From RGIG4608 sp964534905 (GTDB taxonomy: Bacteria; Bacillota; Clostridia; Oscillospirales; CAG-272): a stretch of DNA of 31,939 nt. The notes beneath the pieces are model-generated. The model was not told the DNA's origin. It saw only the letters and a list, made by a program, of their open reading frames with translations, and made no database searches. Positions 15,982 through 23,850 of the stretch are shown here, piece after piece. The stretch is from assembly GCA_964534905.1 (NCBI GenBank), contig CAZHPZ010000009.1, positions 1 through 31,939 of the forward strand. The letters are read 5' to 3'. Position numbers and translations under genes: made by a program. Position 1 is the first letter of the stretch; every line of letters starts with the position of its first letter.

Positions 15982-16638
15982 TCAGAGTGTTCCGAAGAGC
16001 ACCTGTTTGAGTATTATTGAGGTTTTTTCCTCACCGAACTGTTTTTTGAAAACGTCGGTTGCGGGGCCGCCCTCGCGTATCAAGCCGTTTACATAAACGG
16101 CGGTACGTTCCTTTTTCTCGTCTGCGTCACATTTTTCCGCATTTATATTCAGATACGCCTCCAAGTAATCGAGCACGTATGCGTCGAAATCGGCAGTATT
16201 GGCTTTTTTGCCCTTTTTGGATGTGGTCTCGGCAAGCCTTATACCGTCATACCAATGCTTCGGCTCCTCACCGTCGGCAAATCTTTCGGGAAGTGCGGAA
16301 TACTTATCCTTTACGGCGTTTATACCGCAAAGCTCCGCTTTATTCTCGCTCATCGTATCATAAAGCTCGGCAATGAGCGTATCGTTGCCCATTGCGTATA
16401 TTCTGTCATACGAGAGGAGCGGGAGATCAAGCTCCGTGGGAGCAATGATGAGAGTATCCATTTTCATAAGCCCGAAAAAGCCCTTGGCACGCATTACGCT
16501 AACGTGTCCGAGTCCCTCTGCGTCATACGCACGGCACACAAAGGTCATACCGTTTGCACGGAACATTGCGAATTCTCCAGTGCTTTTTTTCTTAAGCGGA
16601 AATACTTTTCCGATTTCGTTCAGTATTTTCTCTGTCAT
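15982..16638 (-). CDS. Ferredoxin-dependent bilin reductase-like protein (distant homologue)
   Basis: 218 residues, no membrane segment. The layout resembles bilin reductases of the PcyA/PebA/HY2 family (about 220-250 residues): LIIAPTELDLPLLSYD matches the block xxxP-x4-DxPLFGxD of that family, with D78 in the place of the conserved catalytic aspartate. The helix DAYVLDYLEAYLNI matches the later helix. The C-terminal FGEE-x-TSIILKQVLF matches the family's FGE-x-WA-x-YxxQVLFD end. A histidine and glutamate equivalent to the other catalytic residues are not evident. These enzymes reduce linear tetrapyrroles with ferredoxin electrons. Last gene of the operon, 2 bases after the membrane protein. 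Homology was judged by eye from remembered sequences, so this is a candidate. Confidence 0.62.
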   Translation of the reverse strand: MTEKILNEIGKVFPLKKKSTGEFAMFRANGMTFVCRAYDAEGLGHVSVMRAKGFFGLMKMDTLIIAPTELDLPLLSYDRIYAMGNDTLIAELYDTMSENKAELCGINAVKDKYSALPERFADGEEPKHWYDGIRLAETTSKKGKKANTADFDAYVLDYLEAYLNINAEKCDADEKKERTAVYVNGLIREGGPATDVFKKQFGEEKTSIILKQVLFGTL

Positions 16639-16640
16639 AA

Positions 16641-17306
16641 TTATTTACCGAGCTCAAGGCTTGCAAGACTGTTCTTGTGCAGAAGGTACGTGCCGAGGAG
16701 AAACGTGCCCTGACCTGCGACGTTAACGCCCTCTGCGATCCAGTTCATTGAAGCCTCAGCGAAATCCTTTGACGAGAGGTATCCCATACCGAGACAGCAA
16801 ACGAACGATACGGCGAATATCGCGATCAGCGCGGGCTTGCGAAGCTTTGCGGAAATAACGCAAAGAGCGACGTCAAGGCAGCCGAGTCCGGCAACCATAA
16901 GTCCCACGAAAATAAACGTTCCTCTGTATTCCTCGGGAGCAACCGTGCTTGCCGCCGCGAGAAGCACGGGAATTGCTAACGAATTGAGTCTTGCACCCTT
17001 TTCACTTTGACGATGTGTGAGCATTGCCACAGCACCGATTCCCGCAAGCAGAAATCCTATCGACTGAACCGGGAAAAACATTGCGTTAAGAGGGGAGAAG
17101 TCACATACTGCCGCCGCATAGAGAAGCTTCCAGGTTGCCTTGAGAGCACCTGCGCAGATAACGTCTATAACTCCTGCCGAGAAAAGCGCGAATGCGCCCT
17201 TGCTCATTTTATTGTAAAGATCTCTCATCAAAATCGTGGCGCCGACCGCAAATAGAATTACGGGAATATAGTCAACGAGCGCCATTGCAATCGAAAAGTC
17301 GTTCAT
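16641..17306 (-). CDS. Six- to seven-helix membrane protein of unknown function
   Basis: 221 residues, mostly hydrophobic, with about seven membrane segments. The first segment starts at residue 8 and is followed by a MRDLYNKMSKGAFALFSAG loop; segments then recur at about 75-95, 110-130, 130-150, 158-177 and 190-210. No transporter signature, no charged channel motif and no heme-binding histidine pairs stand out. A small domain-of-unknown-function protein is the best description. It is 12 bases after the DUF1295 gene and 2 bases before the bilin reductase-like gene, so it should serve the same pathway, for example as a substrate carrier or electron-transfer membrane partner. This is inference from position only. 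Confidence 0.7.
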   Translation of the reverse strand: MNDFSIAMALVDYIPVILFAVGATILMRDLYNKMSKGAFALFSAGVIDVICAGALKATWKLLYAAAVCDFSPLNAMFFPVQSIGFLLAGIGAVAMLTHRQSEKGARLNSLAIPVLLAAASTVAPEEYRGTFIFVGLMVAGLGCLDVALCVISAKLRKPALIAIFAVSFVCCLGMGYLSSKDFAEASMNWIAEGVNVAGQGTFLLGTYLLHKNSLASLELGK

Positions 17307-17318
17307 ACCTGTCTCCTA

Positions 17319-18131
17319 TCAGTTTTTCTTATTAAGATGGTAAAGGGGGATGAGGGGGATGATAATGGGTGTTTTGTTTGCATACTCGTTATAAGCGGGA
17401 TCGTCGCCGAGCCTGCCCATCTGACGCTTTTCAAGGCGCTGTGCGCCGTTGAACATAATGAAAACGATTGCGATGTATGCGATGATGGCAACTATCCACT
17501 GACCTAAGCCGGAATATGTTGAAATTCCGCCAATGAAAACGCCCGTCCAGAAGATTATCTCGCCGAGATAGTTGGGGCAACGAACGATTCTGTAAAGTCC
17601 GCGTGTGGCTACGAAGTTGGGATTTTCCTTCTTCTGCTCGCTCTTTTGCTTATCCGCAACGCTCTCAAGCACGATACCGCATACGGAAATTATCGCACCG
17701 ATGAGAGGGAGAACGACGTCTGTCGATCCGTTCGTGTGTCTGAAGAGCATGGGGCTGACCTGCGCGGTGTAAAGAGCGGAAACAAAGATCCAAATGAACG
17801 CAAGAACGAACACGGGCATCTTCTTTTCGGAGTTCTTCGCAAGAGTGTCCTTTGCAACGTCGGTCTTTTTGAATGTTACGTTTTTAAATTCACGAACGAG
17901 CAAAAATCCCGAAAGACGCGCGCCGTAAATCACAAAGAGAAGTCCCTGTATCAGCGTAATCCAAATGGGAGCGGCGCCGCCTGTTGCAAGCGAAATGATA
18001 ATGATTGCAATTCCGCCTGCGGCAACGGAGAGACCGTATCCTATCGAGAGGAAATAAACGAATTTATAGAAGCCGATGAGGCAGACAACTGCGCAAACGG
18101 CGTAGATTATGGCAAGAAGTGACCAAGGCAT
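17319..18131 (-). CDS. DUF1295 membrane protein (steroid 5-alpha-reductase / ICMT-like fold)
   Basis: 270 residues with about seven membrane helices. The DUF1295 core is clear: ESVADKQKSEQKK, then RGLYRIVRCPNYLGEIIFWTGVFIGG (about 185-210), and a C-terminal REK-type segment (LEKRQMGRLGDDPAYNEYANKT). This region binds NADPH in the steroid 5-alpha-reductase branch and S-adenosylmethionine in the isoprenylcysteine methyltransferase branch, so both reductase and methyltransferase chemistry are possible. The start is one base after the stop of the SDR gene, so the two are translationally linked. A membrane-level double-bond reduction or a methylation of a hydrophobic substrate would fit the redox neighbours. 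The substrate cannot be read. Confidence 0.88.
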   Translation of the reverse strand: MPWSLLAIIYAVCAVVCLIGFYKFVYFLSIGYGLSVAAGGIAIIIISLATGGAAPIWITLIQGLLFVIYGARLSGFLLVREFKNVTFKKTDVAKDTLAKNSEKKMPVFVLAFIWIFVSALYTAQVSPMLFRHTNGSTDVVLPLIGAIISVCGIVLESVADKQKSEQKKENPNFVATRGLYRIVRCPNYLGEIIFWTGVFIGGISTYSGLGQWIVAIIAYIAIVFIMFNGAQRLEKRQMGRLGDDPAYNEYANKTPIIIPLIPLYHLNKKN

Positions 18132-18132
18132 A

Positions 18133-19002
18133 TTATTTTACCTCCTTATTGCCGAAGTATTCCTTAATATATTCTGCAAAGCTTCCGTTGCCCGTTTCCG
18201 TGTCGCCGACAAGGTCGTGGGAGAGAGTCCACTTTGAGAAGAGGATTATATCATGCTTACCCGCCTTTTTGATCTTGGGAAGATTTGCGAGTATTCCGAA
18301 GAGCCAGATGGGAGCCCATTTGATCTTAAGAGGCTTGCCTGCTGCCTCAAAGCACATTGCCGCCATCTCCTCATAGCTGTACGTTTCTTTGCCGCCTACA
18401 TTGTAGGTCACATTTGTATCATTCATATGATCGACGATGAAGCGAGCGAAATCGGGGCAGTCGACAACGTTTGCACGAACCTTGCCATAGCCCTTGAGAA
18501 GCTGCATCTCACCTTTGTCGATGTAAGGCTTGAATACCTTTGCGATGTCATAGAAATAGCCTGTCGGACGGTAGATTACGTACTCCATATCCTGCTTTTT
18601 GATATCCTCCTCAACGAGGTATTTTGCGTGGAGCATGGGAACCTCCTCGGCACCGGGCTCATCGCAGGAGATAACGGAGATGTAGTTGAATTTCTTAACG
18701 CCCGCTCTCTTGCACTCCTCGTAAAGATTCATATTTCCCTTATAGTCGATGTCATAGGATGTAAAGCGTGTCGACGCACCGGTAAGTCCCATGGTTGTGA
18801 TAACAATGTCCGCGCCGTCGCAAAGACCGCGGAGCGTTTCGGGATTGGTTGCGTCAATGGCACGGAACGAATATTTGCCCTCCGTACCCTCGACGTTACC
18901 CTCCTTAAGGTCGGCGGCAACTATCTCGTGACCGTCTGCGACAAGGCATTTGAGTATCTCGGCGCCGAGATTTCCGAAAGCACCTGCAAGTACAATCTTC
19001 AT
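18133..19002 (-). CDS. Atypical SDR NAD(P)H-binding oxidoreductase resembling vinyl reductases
   Basis: 289 residues, Rossmann fold, dinucleotide loop AGAFGNLG at 6-13 (NmrA-like, no classical catalytic YxxxK). The central block NYISVISCDEP, MLHAKYLVEEDIKKQ, YVIYRPTGYFYDIAKVF and VVDCPDFARFIVDHM follows the layout of divinyl chlorophyllide 8-vinyl-reductases (BciA/DVR) and related atypical SDRs. A plain isoflavone-reductase or complex I assembly-like SDR is the alternative. The product would be an NAD(P)H-dependent reductase of a conjugated substrate. Preceded by the flavin-reductase fusion (25-base gap) and followed by the DUF1295 gene after one base. The match to vinyl reductases is by pattern only. 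Confidence 0.85.
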   Translation of the reverse strand: MKIVLAGAFGNLGAEILKCLVADGHEIVAADLKEGNVEGTEGKYSFRAIDATNPETLRGLCDGADIVITTMGLTGASTRFTSYDIDYKGNMNLYEECKRAGVKKFNYISVISCDEPGAEEVPMLHAKYLVEEDIKKQDMEYVIYRPTGYFYDIAKVFKPYIDKGEMQLLKGYGKVRANVVDCPDFARFIVDHMNDTNVTYNVGGKETYSYEEMAAMCFEAAGKPLKIKWAPIWLFGILANLPKIKKAGKHDIILFSKWTLSHDLVGDTETGNGSFAEYIKEYFGNKEVK

Positions 19003-19027
19003 AATAAATTCTCCTTATTGTAATAAA

Positions 19028-19957
19028 TTATTTTTTATTCTTTTCTTTTGCTCTTTTGTCGTTGATTATCTTCATATGCTCGGCGGTCACGAGCGTAACG
19101 CCGTTTTCCTTAGCCCAGTCAACGCAACCCTTGAGTACGACGGAGAGGAATACTCTCGGAACGCCGAGTATCGTTTCAAGTGCGTCGTCGGTGAATTTTA
19201 CAACGTCATCGGCGCGGTCTGCTGCGTATCTGACGCTGTCAAGAGAGTTTTTGCGAACCTGAAGAAGCTCGGCTCTCATTCTCGTCTTTCTGTGGAACCA
19301 GAAATTCTTGGAATCACGGTAGCCGTAGTCGACGGGGAGAGAGGGGAAATCCTTACTCTTAACGCCGCGGATTATGGCGTCGCTGTACTTCTTCTTCATA
19401 AGAATCTTGTCTATCTTGAGAATAAAGTGAGCGCCGAATTTGCTCGTGATACCGTTGAAATCGTGGTAGGGTCCCTCATAGCCGTTAAGCTCACCGGGAA
19501 GATCCTTGTCTGCACCGTCAAGCTCGCGCACCCACGTGCATTCGATTACCTGAATTGCGTCGGTGAGAACCATAGGACGCTTGTCATCGGGATTTTCTTC
19601 CTCGACCATGCTCTTTTCAAGCTTAAAGTTACACTTGGGCATCTTGTCGCTCGGCTTGTCTCCGGGCCAGGAGAGCTTAACCGCCTCCTTAAACGTGGAG
19701 GGCTTGTCGTCGATGAAGTTGAGAGCGCATTTTCCGTTTCTCAGAATGTTCTGCGCCGTGTTGGACGAGTTACGGCAGGAAAGGAGCATTGCATAATATC
19801 CCTTGCCCGCTACGTAATAGGGTTGAACGAGTGAGTAGGGACCGAGAGTTGTCGTGCCGTCCTCACAAAGTGTTGAAATGATTACCGTGGGCATAGGGAA
19901 AAACAGAGATGTCTGATAGAAGTTATCCACTATGCGGAGGTTTTCAAAGCTGCTCAT
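19028..19957 (-). CDS. Flavin-reductase-like protein with C-terminal PCP_red-like segment
   Basis: 309 residues. Residues about 15-195 look like the FMN-binding split-barrel of flavin reductases (PTVIISTLCEDGTTTLGPYSLVQPYYV, then SSNTAQNILRNGKCALNFID). Residues about 255-300 (FTDDALETILGVPRVFLSVV, then LKGCVDWAKENGVTLVTAEHM) resemble the PCP_red domain found at the end of BchB, the subunit of light-independent protochlorophyllide reductase (W-x-x-A-x4-L-x-x-IPxFxR, then A-x-x-x-G-x-x-x-VT). The combination is unusual. It may supply reduced flavin or bind a tetrapyrrole. It directly follows the TetR gene, 27 bases downstream. Highly charged tail (KRAKEKNKK). Confidence 0.8.
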   Translation of the reverse strand: MSSFENLRIVDNFYQTSLFFPMPTVIISTLCEDGTTTLGPYSLVQPYYVAGKGYYAMLLSCRNSSNTAQNILRNGKCALNFIDDKPSTFKEAVKLSWPGDKPSDKMPKCNFKLEKSMVEEENPDDKRPMVLTDAIQVIECTWVRELDGADKDLPGELNGYEGPYHDFNGITSKFGAHFILKIDKILMKKKYSDAIIRGVKSKDFPSLPVDYGYRDSKNFWFHRKTRMRAELLQVRKNSLDSVRYAADRADDVVKFTDDALETILGVPRVFLSVVLKGCVDWAKENGVTLVTAEHMKIINDKRAKEKNKK

Positions 19958-19984
19958 AATCTTTTCTCCTTTTTTATATGTAGA

Positions 19985-20515
19985 TTATTTTGTAAACAAT
20001 TTGGAAATGATGGGGGAGAGGTCACCGTAGTCCTTTCCCTCGACAGTCCAGTGAAGTATTGCTTCGCCGACAAACTCCGAGAGTGCTTCCGCGTTTTCAT
20101 AATCCTGCTCTGCAAGGATCCTTAAAATCGGGGACGATATCTGCGAGCGGAGCATTGCGTGACGTGTGCCGACAGAGCCTCGAAATGCACGTATTGCCTC
20201 GTCGGAATGGAAAAGCCCCTCGTTCTGCTCCATAAATCTGCGTATTCCGCAGACAAGCAGACGCACGACATCCATAGGGTCGCTTGCCGATATGCTTTCT
20301 GCCTCGATCGCGGCGATTATTTCCGTCCATTCCTCAAGCAGGAGCGTGGCGATGAGCATTTCCTTTGACGGAAAATAATTATACACCGTTCCGAGCCCGA
20401 GTCCGCAGCTTTTCGCAAGCTCTCTGACGGTCAGGGATTCGTATCCGTTCTCGCTTATTCTGCGCTTAGCATCGGCTAAAAGCATCTCTCTTGCGTTCTC
20501 TATTATCTTCGGCAT
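19985..20515 (-). CDS. TetR/AcrR family transcriptional regulator, likely autoregulated
   Basis: 176 residues. The N-terminal three-helix DNA-binding domain is typical: MLLADAKRRISENGYESLTVRELAKSCGLGLGTVYNYFPSKEML, with the HTH at about 29-49. The C-terminal ligand domain is short and helical with no family I recognise. It is the first gene of the operon, behind a perfect promoter that carries a palindromic operator at the start site, so the protein most likely represses its own operon and is released by the substrate or product of the enzymes downstream. Ribosome site AAAGGAGTGAT before ATG 20515. Confidence 0.93.
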   Translation of the reverse strand: MPKIIENAREMLLADAKRRISENGYESLTVRELAKSCGLGLGTVYNYFPSKEMLIATLLLEEWTEIIAAIEAESISASDPMDVVRLLVCGIRRFMEQNEGLFHSDEAIRAFRGSVGTRHAMLRSQISSPILRILAEQDYENAEALSEFVGEAILHWTVEGKDYGDLSPIISKLFTK

Positions 20516-20536
20516 CGGGTATCACTCCTTTCTTTT

Positions 20537-20552
20537 TATGAACCTGTTCATA
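20537..20552 (-). promoter_or_regulatory. Palindromic operator, probable TetR site
   Basis: TATGAAC CT GTTCATA, seven-base perfect arms with a 2-base centre. It begins 4 bases after the -10 box and covers the expected start of RNA, the normal place for TetR repression. Confidence 0.8.
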
Positions 20553-20555
20553 TAC

Positions 20556-20584
20556 ATTATATCCGATTTTAAACCGATTGTCAA
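20556..20584 (-). promoter_or_regulatory. Consensus SigA promoter of the TetR operon
   Basis: On the minus strand TTGACA (20584-20579) and TATAAT (20561-20556), spacer 17. No other promoter is evident inside the 4.5 kb operon. Confidence 0.9.
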
Positions 20585-20668
20585 TAATTTGACAATATTT
20601 TCACATTGTAAAAACCGTCAAAATAATTAATGCAACATTTTGATATTTGTGCAATTTGCCTAAATAAA

Positions 20669-20701
20669 AAAGCTCGCATTTTTTCAAAAAACGCAAGCTT
20701 T
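20669..20701 (-). terminator. Long hairpin in the divergent intergenic region
   Basis: 16-base arms around a single-base loop. On the minus strand the two mismatches become G-U pairs and the stem is followed by TTTTTTATTT, so it should stop RNA coming from the pflB side and shield the TetR promoter. On the plus strand it has no T run. Confidence 0.5.
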
Positions 20702-20796
20702 GAGGTCAAAAAAATGTCATTTTTGAAAATTATCTCCGATTTTTGCGAGATTGATAATTTTTTATCAAATTTTCCTTGTTAATTTTTTGTTTATTA

Positions 20797-20825
20797 TTGA
20801 CAAAGCGTTTTTTATGTATTATAAT
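20797..20825 (+). promoter_or_regulatory. Consensus SigA promoter of pflBA
   Basis: TTGACA at 20797-20802 and TATAAT at 20820-20825, spacer 17. The 20826-20901 leader starts with AGGATC-GGACA-GATCCT (20831-20847), a 5'-end hairpin that may stabilise the mRNA. Confidence 0.88.
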
Positions 20826-20901
20826 AAGAAAGGATCGGACAGATCCTCATAATTCGACAACAAAAAATAAAGATATATGAAAAACCCATGGAGGTAGAAA
20901 A

Positions 20902-23133
20902 ATGGAATTTAAACAATGGGAAGGCTTCCGAGGCGAAACATGGAAGCAGGAAATCAACGTAAGAAACTTTATCAAGAAAAACTACACACCCTTTCTTGAC
21001 GAGCCCGACTTCCTCTGCGGTCCCACCGAGAGAACAAACAAGTCGATGGAGAAGCTTAACGAGCTTCTTAAGGCTGAGATAGCAAACGGAGGCGTTCTTG
21101 ACGTGGATACGAGCAGAACGACAACTCTTACATCTCACGCTCCCGGCTATCTTGATAAGGATACCGATATTATAGTAGGTCTTCAGACAGACGCACCCCT
21201 TCGCCGTGCGGTAAACCCCTTCGGCGGTATGAGAATGGTAAAGGGTGCTCTCAAAGCTTACGGCTATGAGCTTTCTCCCGAGGTTGAGGAGGAGTTCAGA
21301 TACACAAAGACTCATAACGACGGCGTTTTCAGCATGTACACCGATGAGATCAAGGCTCTCCGTCACTGCGCACTCCTTACAGGTCTGCCCGACGCTTACG
21401 GCCGCGGAAGAATTATAGGCGACTACCGTAGAATCGCACTTTACGGCGTTGACGTTCTTATCGAGCAGAAGAAGGCGGATAAGAAGCACTACGGCAAGCA
21501 GATGATGACCGATGAGAATATGAGAACCCTTGAGGAGCTCAGTGACCAGATCAAGGCTCTTGAGGATCTTAAGAAGATGGCTGCATCCTACGGCTACGAT
21601 ATTTCTCAGCCCGCAGCTAACGCAAAGGAAGCTATTCAGTGGACATACTTCGGTTACCTCGGCGCAAACAAGGAGCAGAACGGTGCCGCAATGAGCTTCG
21701 GACGTAACAGCACGTTCTTCGATATTTACATTGAAAAGGATATCGCCGCAGGCATTCTTACAGAGTCCGAGGCACAGGAACTTATCGATGACCTTGTTAT
21801 AAAGCTCAGAATGGCACGTCACCTCAGAACTCCCGAGTATAACGAACTCTTCGGCGGCGACCCCATGTGGATCACCGAGTCCGTCGGCGGTATGGGCGAA
21901 ACACATAAGACTCTCGTTACAAAGACATCTTACAGAATACTCAATACACTCAATAACCTCGGTCCCGCACCCGAGCCCAACCTTACCGTTCTTTGGAGCG
22001 AGGCTCTCCCCACTCCCTTTAAGAAGTTCTGTGCAAAGATTTCCATCGACACAGACTCCATTCAGTACGAGAACGATGACCTTATGAGCCCCATCTACGG
22101 CGACGACTATGCAATCGCATGCTGCGTTTCCGCAATGAAGGTCGGCAAGCAGATGCAGTTCTTCGGCGCAAGAACAAACCTTGCAAAGCTTCTTCTCCTT
22201 GCAATCAACGGCGGTGTCGATAACGTATTCGGCACAAGAGTAGGTCCTCAGATGGAGGTTATGAGCGACGAGATACTTGACTACGATAAGGTTTACGACC
22301 GCTTCAAGTCCTATCTTGCATGGCTCTGTGAGGTATACGTCAAGACGATGAATATCATTCACTACAGCCACGACCGTTATTCCTACGAGAAGCTTCAGAT
22401 GGCTCTCCACGATACAGAAGTTGACAGACTTATGGCGTTCGGTATCGCAGGCTTCTCCGTAATCGTTGACTCTCTTTCCGCTATTAAGTACGCAAAGGTA
22501 AGACCCATAAAGAACGAGGAGGGACTCATCGTCGACTTCGAGATTGAGGGCGACTTCCCCAAGTACGGTAATGACGACGACCGTGCGGACGAAATCGGTC
22601 AGAAGATCGTTCACCGTACAATGAAGGAGCTTCGTAAGACTCCCACATACAGAAACGCAAAGCATACGCTCTCCATTCTTACAATTACATCTAACGTTGT
22701 ATACGGTAAGAAGACAGGCTCAACTCCCGACGGAAGAAAAGCAGGCGAGCCCTTTGCACCCGGTGCAAACCCCATGCATAACAGAGAAAAGAACGGTGCT
22801 CTCGCGTCTCTTAACTCCGTTTCGAAGATGCCCTACGTTGACGCTATGGACGGTATCTCCAATACTTTCTCTATCGTTCCCGACGCACTCGGAAAGGATG
22901 AATATTCAAGAGTTTATAACCTTGTCAAGATTCTTGACGGTTACTTCGGAAAGAAGGCTCATCACCTTAACGTAAACGTTCTCAACAGAGAAACTCTTCT
23001 TAAGGCATACGATAACCCCGAGCTTTACCCCAACCTCACTATCCGTGTATCCGGATATGCGGTAAACTTCTGCCGTCTTACCAAGGAACAGCAGAGAGAG
23101 GTAATCTCCAGAACATTCCACGAATCTATCTGA
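20902..23133 (+). CDS. pflB: Pyruvate formate-lyase (formate C-acetyltransferase)
   Basis: Glycyl radical enzyme that splits pyruvate with CoA into acetyl-CoA and formate in anaerobes. 743 residues, normal length. The active-site cysteine pair C407-C408 is in IACCVSAMK, and the radical glycine G718 is in RVSGYAVNF near the end. The paired cysteines mark true PFL rather than glycerol or choline lyases. Codon use is strongly biased (nearly all AAG, CTT, GAG and CCC/ACA choices), as expected for a highly expressed gene. GGAGG at 20890-20894 precedes ATG 20902. Followed by its activase, 1 base after the stop. Expressed divergently from the TetR operon. Confidence 0.98.
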   Translation: MEFKQWEGFRGETWKQEINVRNFIKKNYTPFLDEPDFLCGPTERTNKSMEKLNELLKAEIANGGVLDVDTSRTTTLTSHAPGYLDKDTDIIVGLQTDAPLRRAVNPFGGMRMVKGALKAYGYELSPEVEEEFRYTKTHNDGVFSMYTDEIKALRHCALLTGLPDAYGRGRIIGDYRRIALYGVDVLIEQKKADKKHYGKQMMTDENMRTLEELSDQIKALEDLKKMAASYGYDISQPAANAKEAIQWTYFGYLGANKEQNGAAMSFGRNSTFFDIYIEKDIAAGILTESEAQELIDDLVIKLRMARHLRTPEYNELFGGDPMWITESVGGMGETHKTLVTKTSYRILNTLNNLGPAPEPNLTVLWSEALPTPFKKFCAKISIDTDSIQYENDDLMSPIYGDDYAIACCVSAMKVGKQMQFFGARTNLAKLLLLAINGGVDNVFGTRVGPQMEVMSDEILDYDKVYDRFKSYLAWLCEVYVKTMNIIHYSHDRYSYEKLQMALHDTEVDRLMAFGIAGFSVIVDSLSAIKYAKVRPIKNEEGLIVDFEIEGDFPKYGNDDDRADEIGQKIVHRTMKELRKTPTYRNAKHTLSILTITSNVVYGKKTGSTPDGRKAGEPFAPGANPMHNREKNGALASLNSVSKMPYVDAMDGISNTFSIVPDALGKDEYSRVYNLVKILDGYFGKKAHHLNVNVLNRETLLKAYDNPELYPNLTIRVSGYAVNFCRLTKEQQREVISRTFHESI

Positions 23134-23134
23134 T

Positions 23135-23848
23135 ATGGATAAAAGAATCGGAAGAGTCCACTCGTTCCAAAGCCTCGGAACGGTGGACGGTCCGTCTCTC
23201 CGCTCCGTCGTGTTTATGCAGGGCTGTCCTCTGCGATGCGTTTGCTGCCATAATCCCGATACTTGGGATTTTGCGGGCGGCGAGGAGTACGACGCAGACA
23301 GACTCACCGAAAAGATACTCCGCTATCAGTCGTATTACGGCGATGACGGCGGCATAACCGTTTCGGGCGGCGAGCCTCTGATGCAGACGGAATTTCTTGT
23401 TGAGCTTTTCACCAATATAAAAAGACACGGAATAGGAACCTGCCTTGATACGAGCGGATGCGTGCTTGACGAAAGAGTCAAGGAGCTGCTCTCTCTCACG
23501 GATATCGTTCTTCTTGATTATAAATATACAAATCCCGAGGACTATTATAAGTATACACGACTTGAAATGTCGCGTGCGCAATCCTTTCTTGACTATCTTG
23601 AATCAATAGGGAAGAGAACGTGGATACGCTACGTTGTTATCCCGGGGCTGAATGATAATGAGGACTCGATCGAGAAGATATTCGAGCTTAAGAAAAAATA
23701 TTCGTGCGTTGAAAAAATCGAGCTTTTGCCGTTCCGTAAGCTTTGCCTTGAGAAGTACCGCGAAATGGGAATTGAATTCCCGCTTGAAAATACCCCCGAG
23801 GCAAAGCAGGACTTCGTCGATGAGATGTACAGAAAATTTGATAATTAA
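23135..23848 (+). CDS. pflA: Pyruvate formate-lyase activating enzyme (radical SAM)
   Basis: 237 residues. Radical SAM enzyme that makes the glycyl radical on PflB. The cluster motif CX3CX2C is at C31, C35 and C38 (GCPLRCVCCHNPD), followed by GGEPLMQTEF, LDTSG and WIRYVVIPGLND, all typical of PflA. No extra ferredoxin insert, so it is the PflA type and not the glycerol dehydratase or benzylsuccinate activase type. It starts one base after the pflB stop, so translation is coupled, and it is followed at once by a terminator. Confidence 0.98.
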   Translation: MDKRIGRVHSFQSLGTVDGPSLRSVVFMQGCPLRCVCCHNPDTWDFAGGEEYDADRLTEKILRYQSYYGDDGGITVSGGEPLMQTEFLVELFTNIKRHGIGTCLDTSGCVLDERVKELLSLTDIVLLDYKYTNPEDYYKYTRLEMSRAQSFLDYLESIGKRTWIRYVVIPGLNDNEDSIEKIFELKKKYSCVEKIELLPFRKLCLEKYREMGIEFPLENTPEAKQDFVDEMYRKFDN

Positions 23849-23850
23849 AG

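Noticed and set aside
15982..20515. Known bilirubin reductase (BilR) cluster
   Set aside because: No old yellow enzyme-type gene is present, so the known system does not apply.
20812..22665. 617-residue open frame antisense to pflB
   Set aside because: It comes from the extreme codon bias of pflB and has no recognisable motif or ribosome site.
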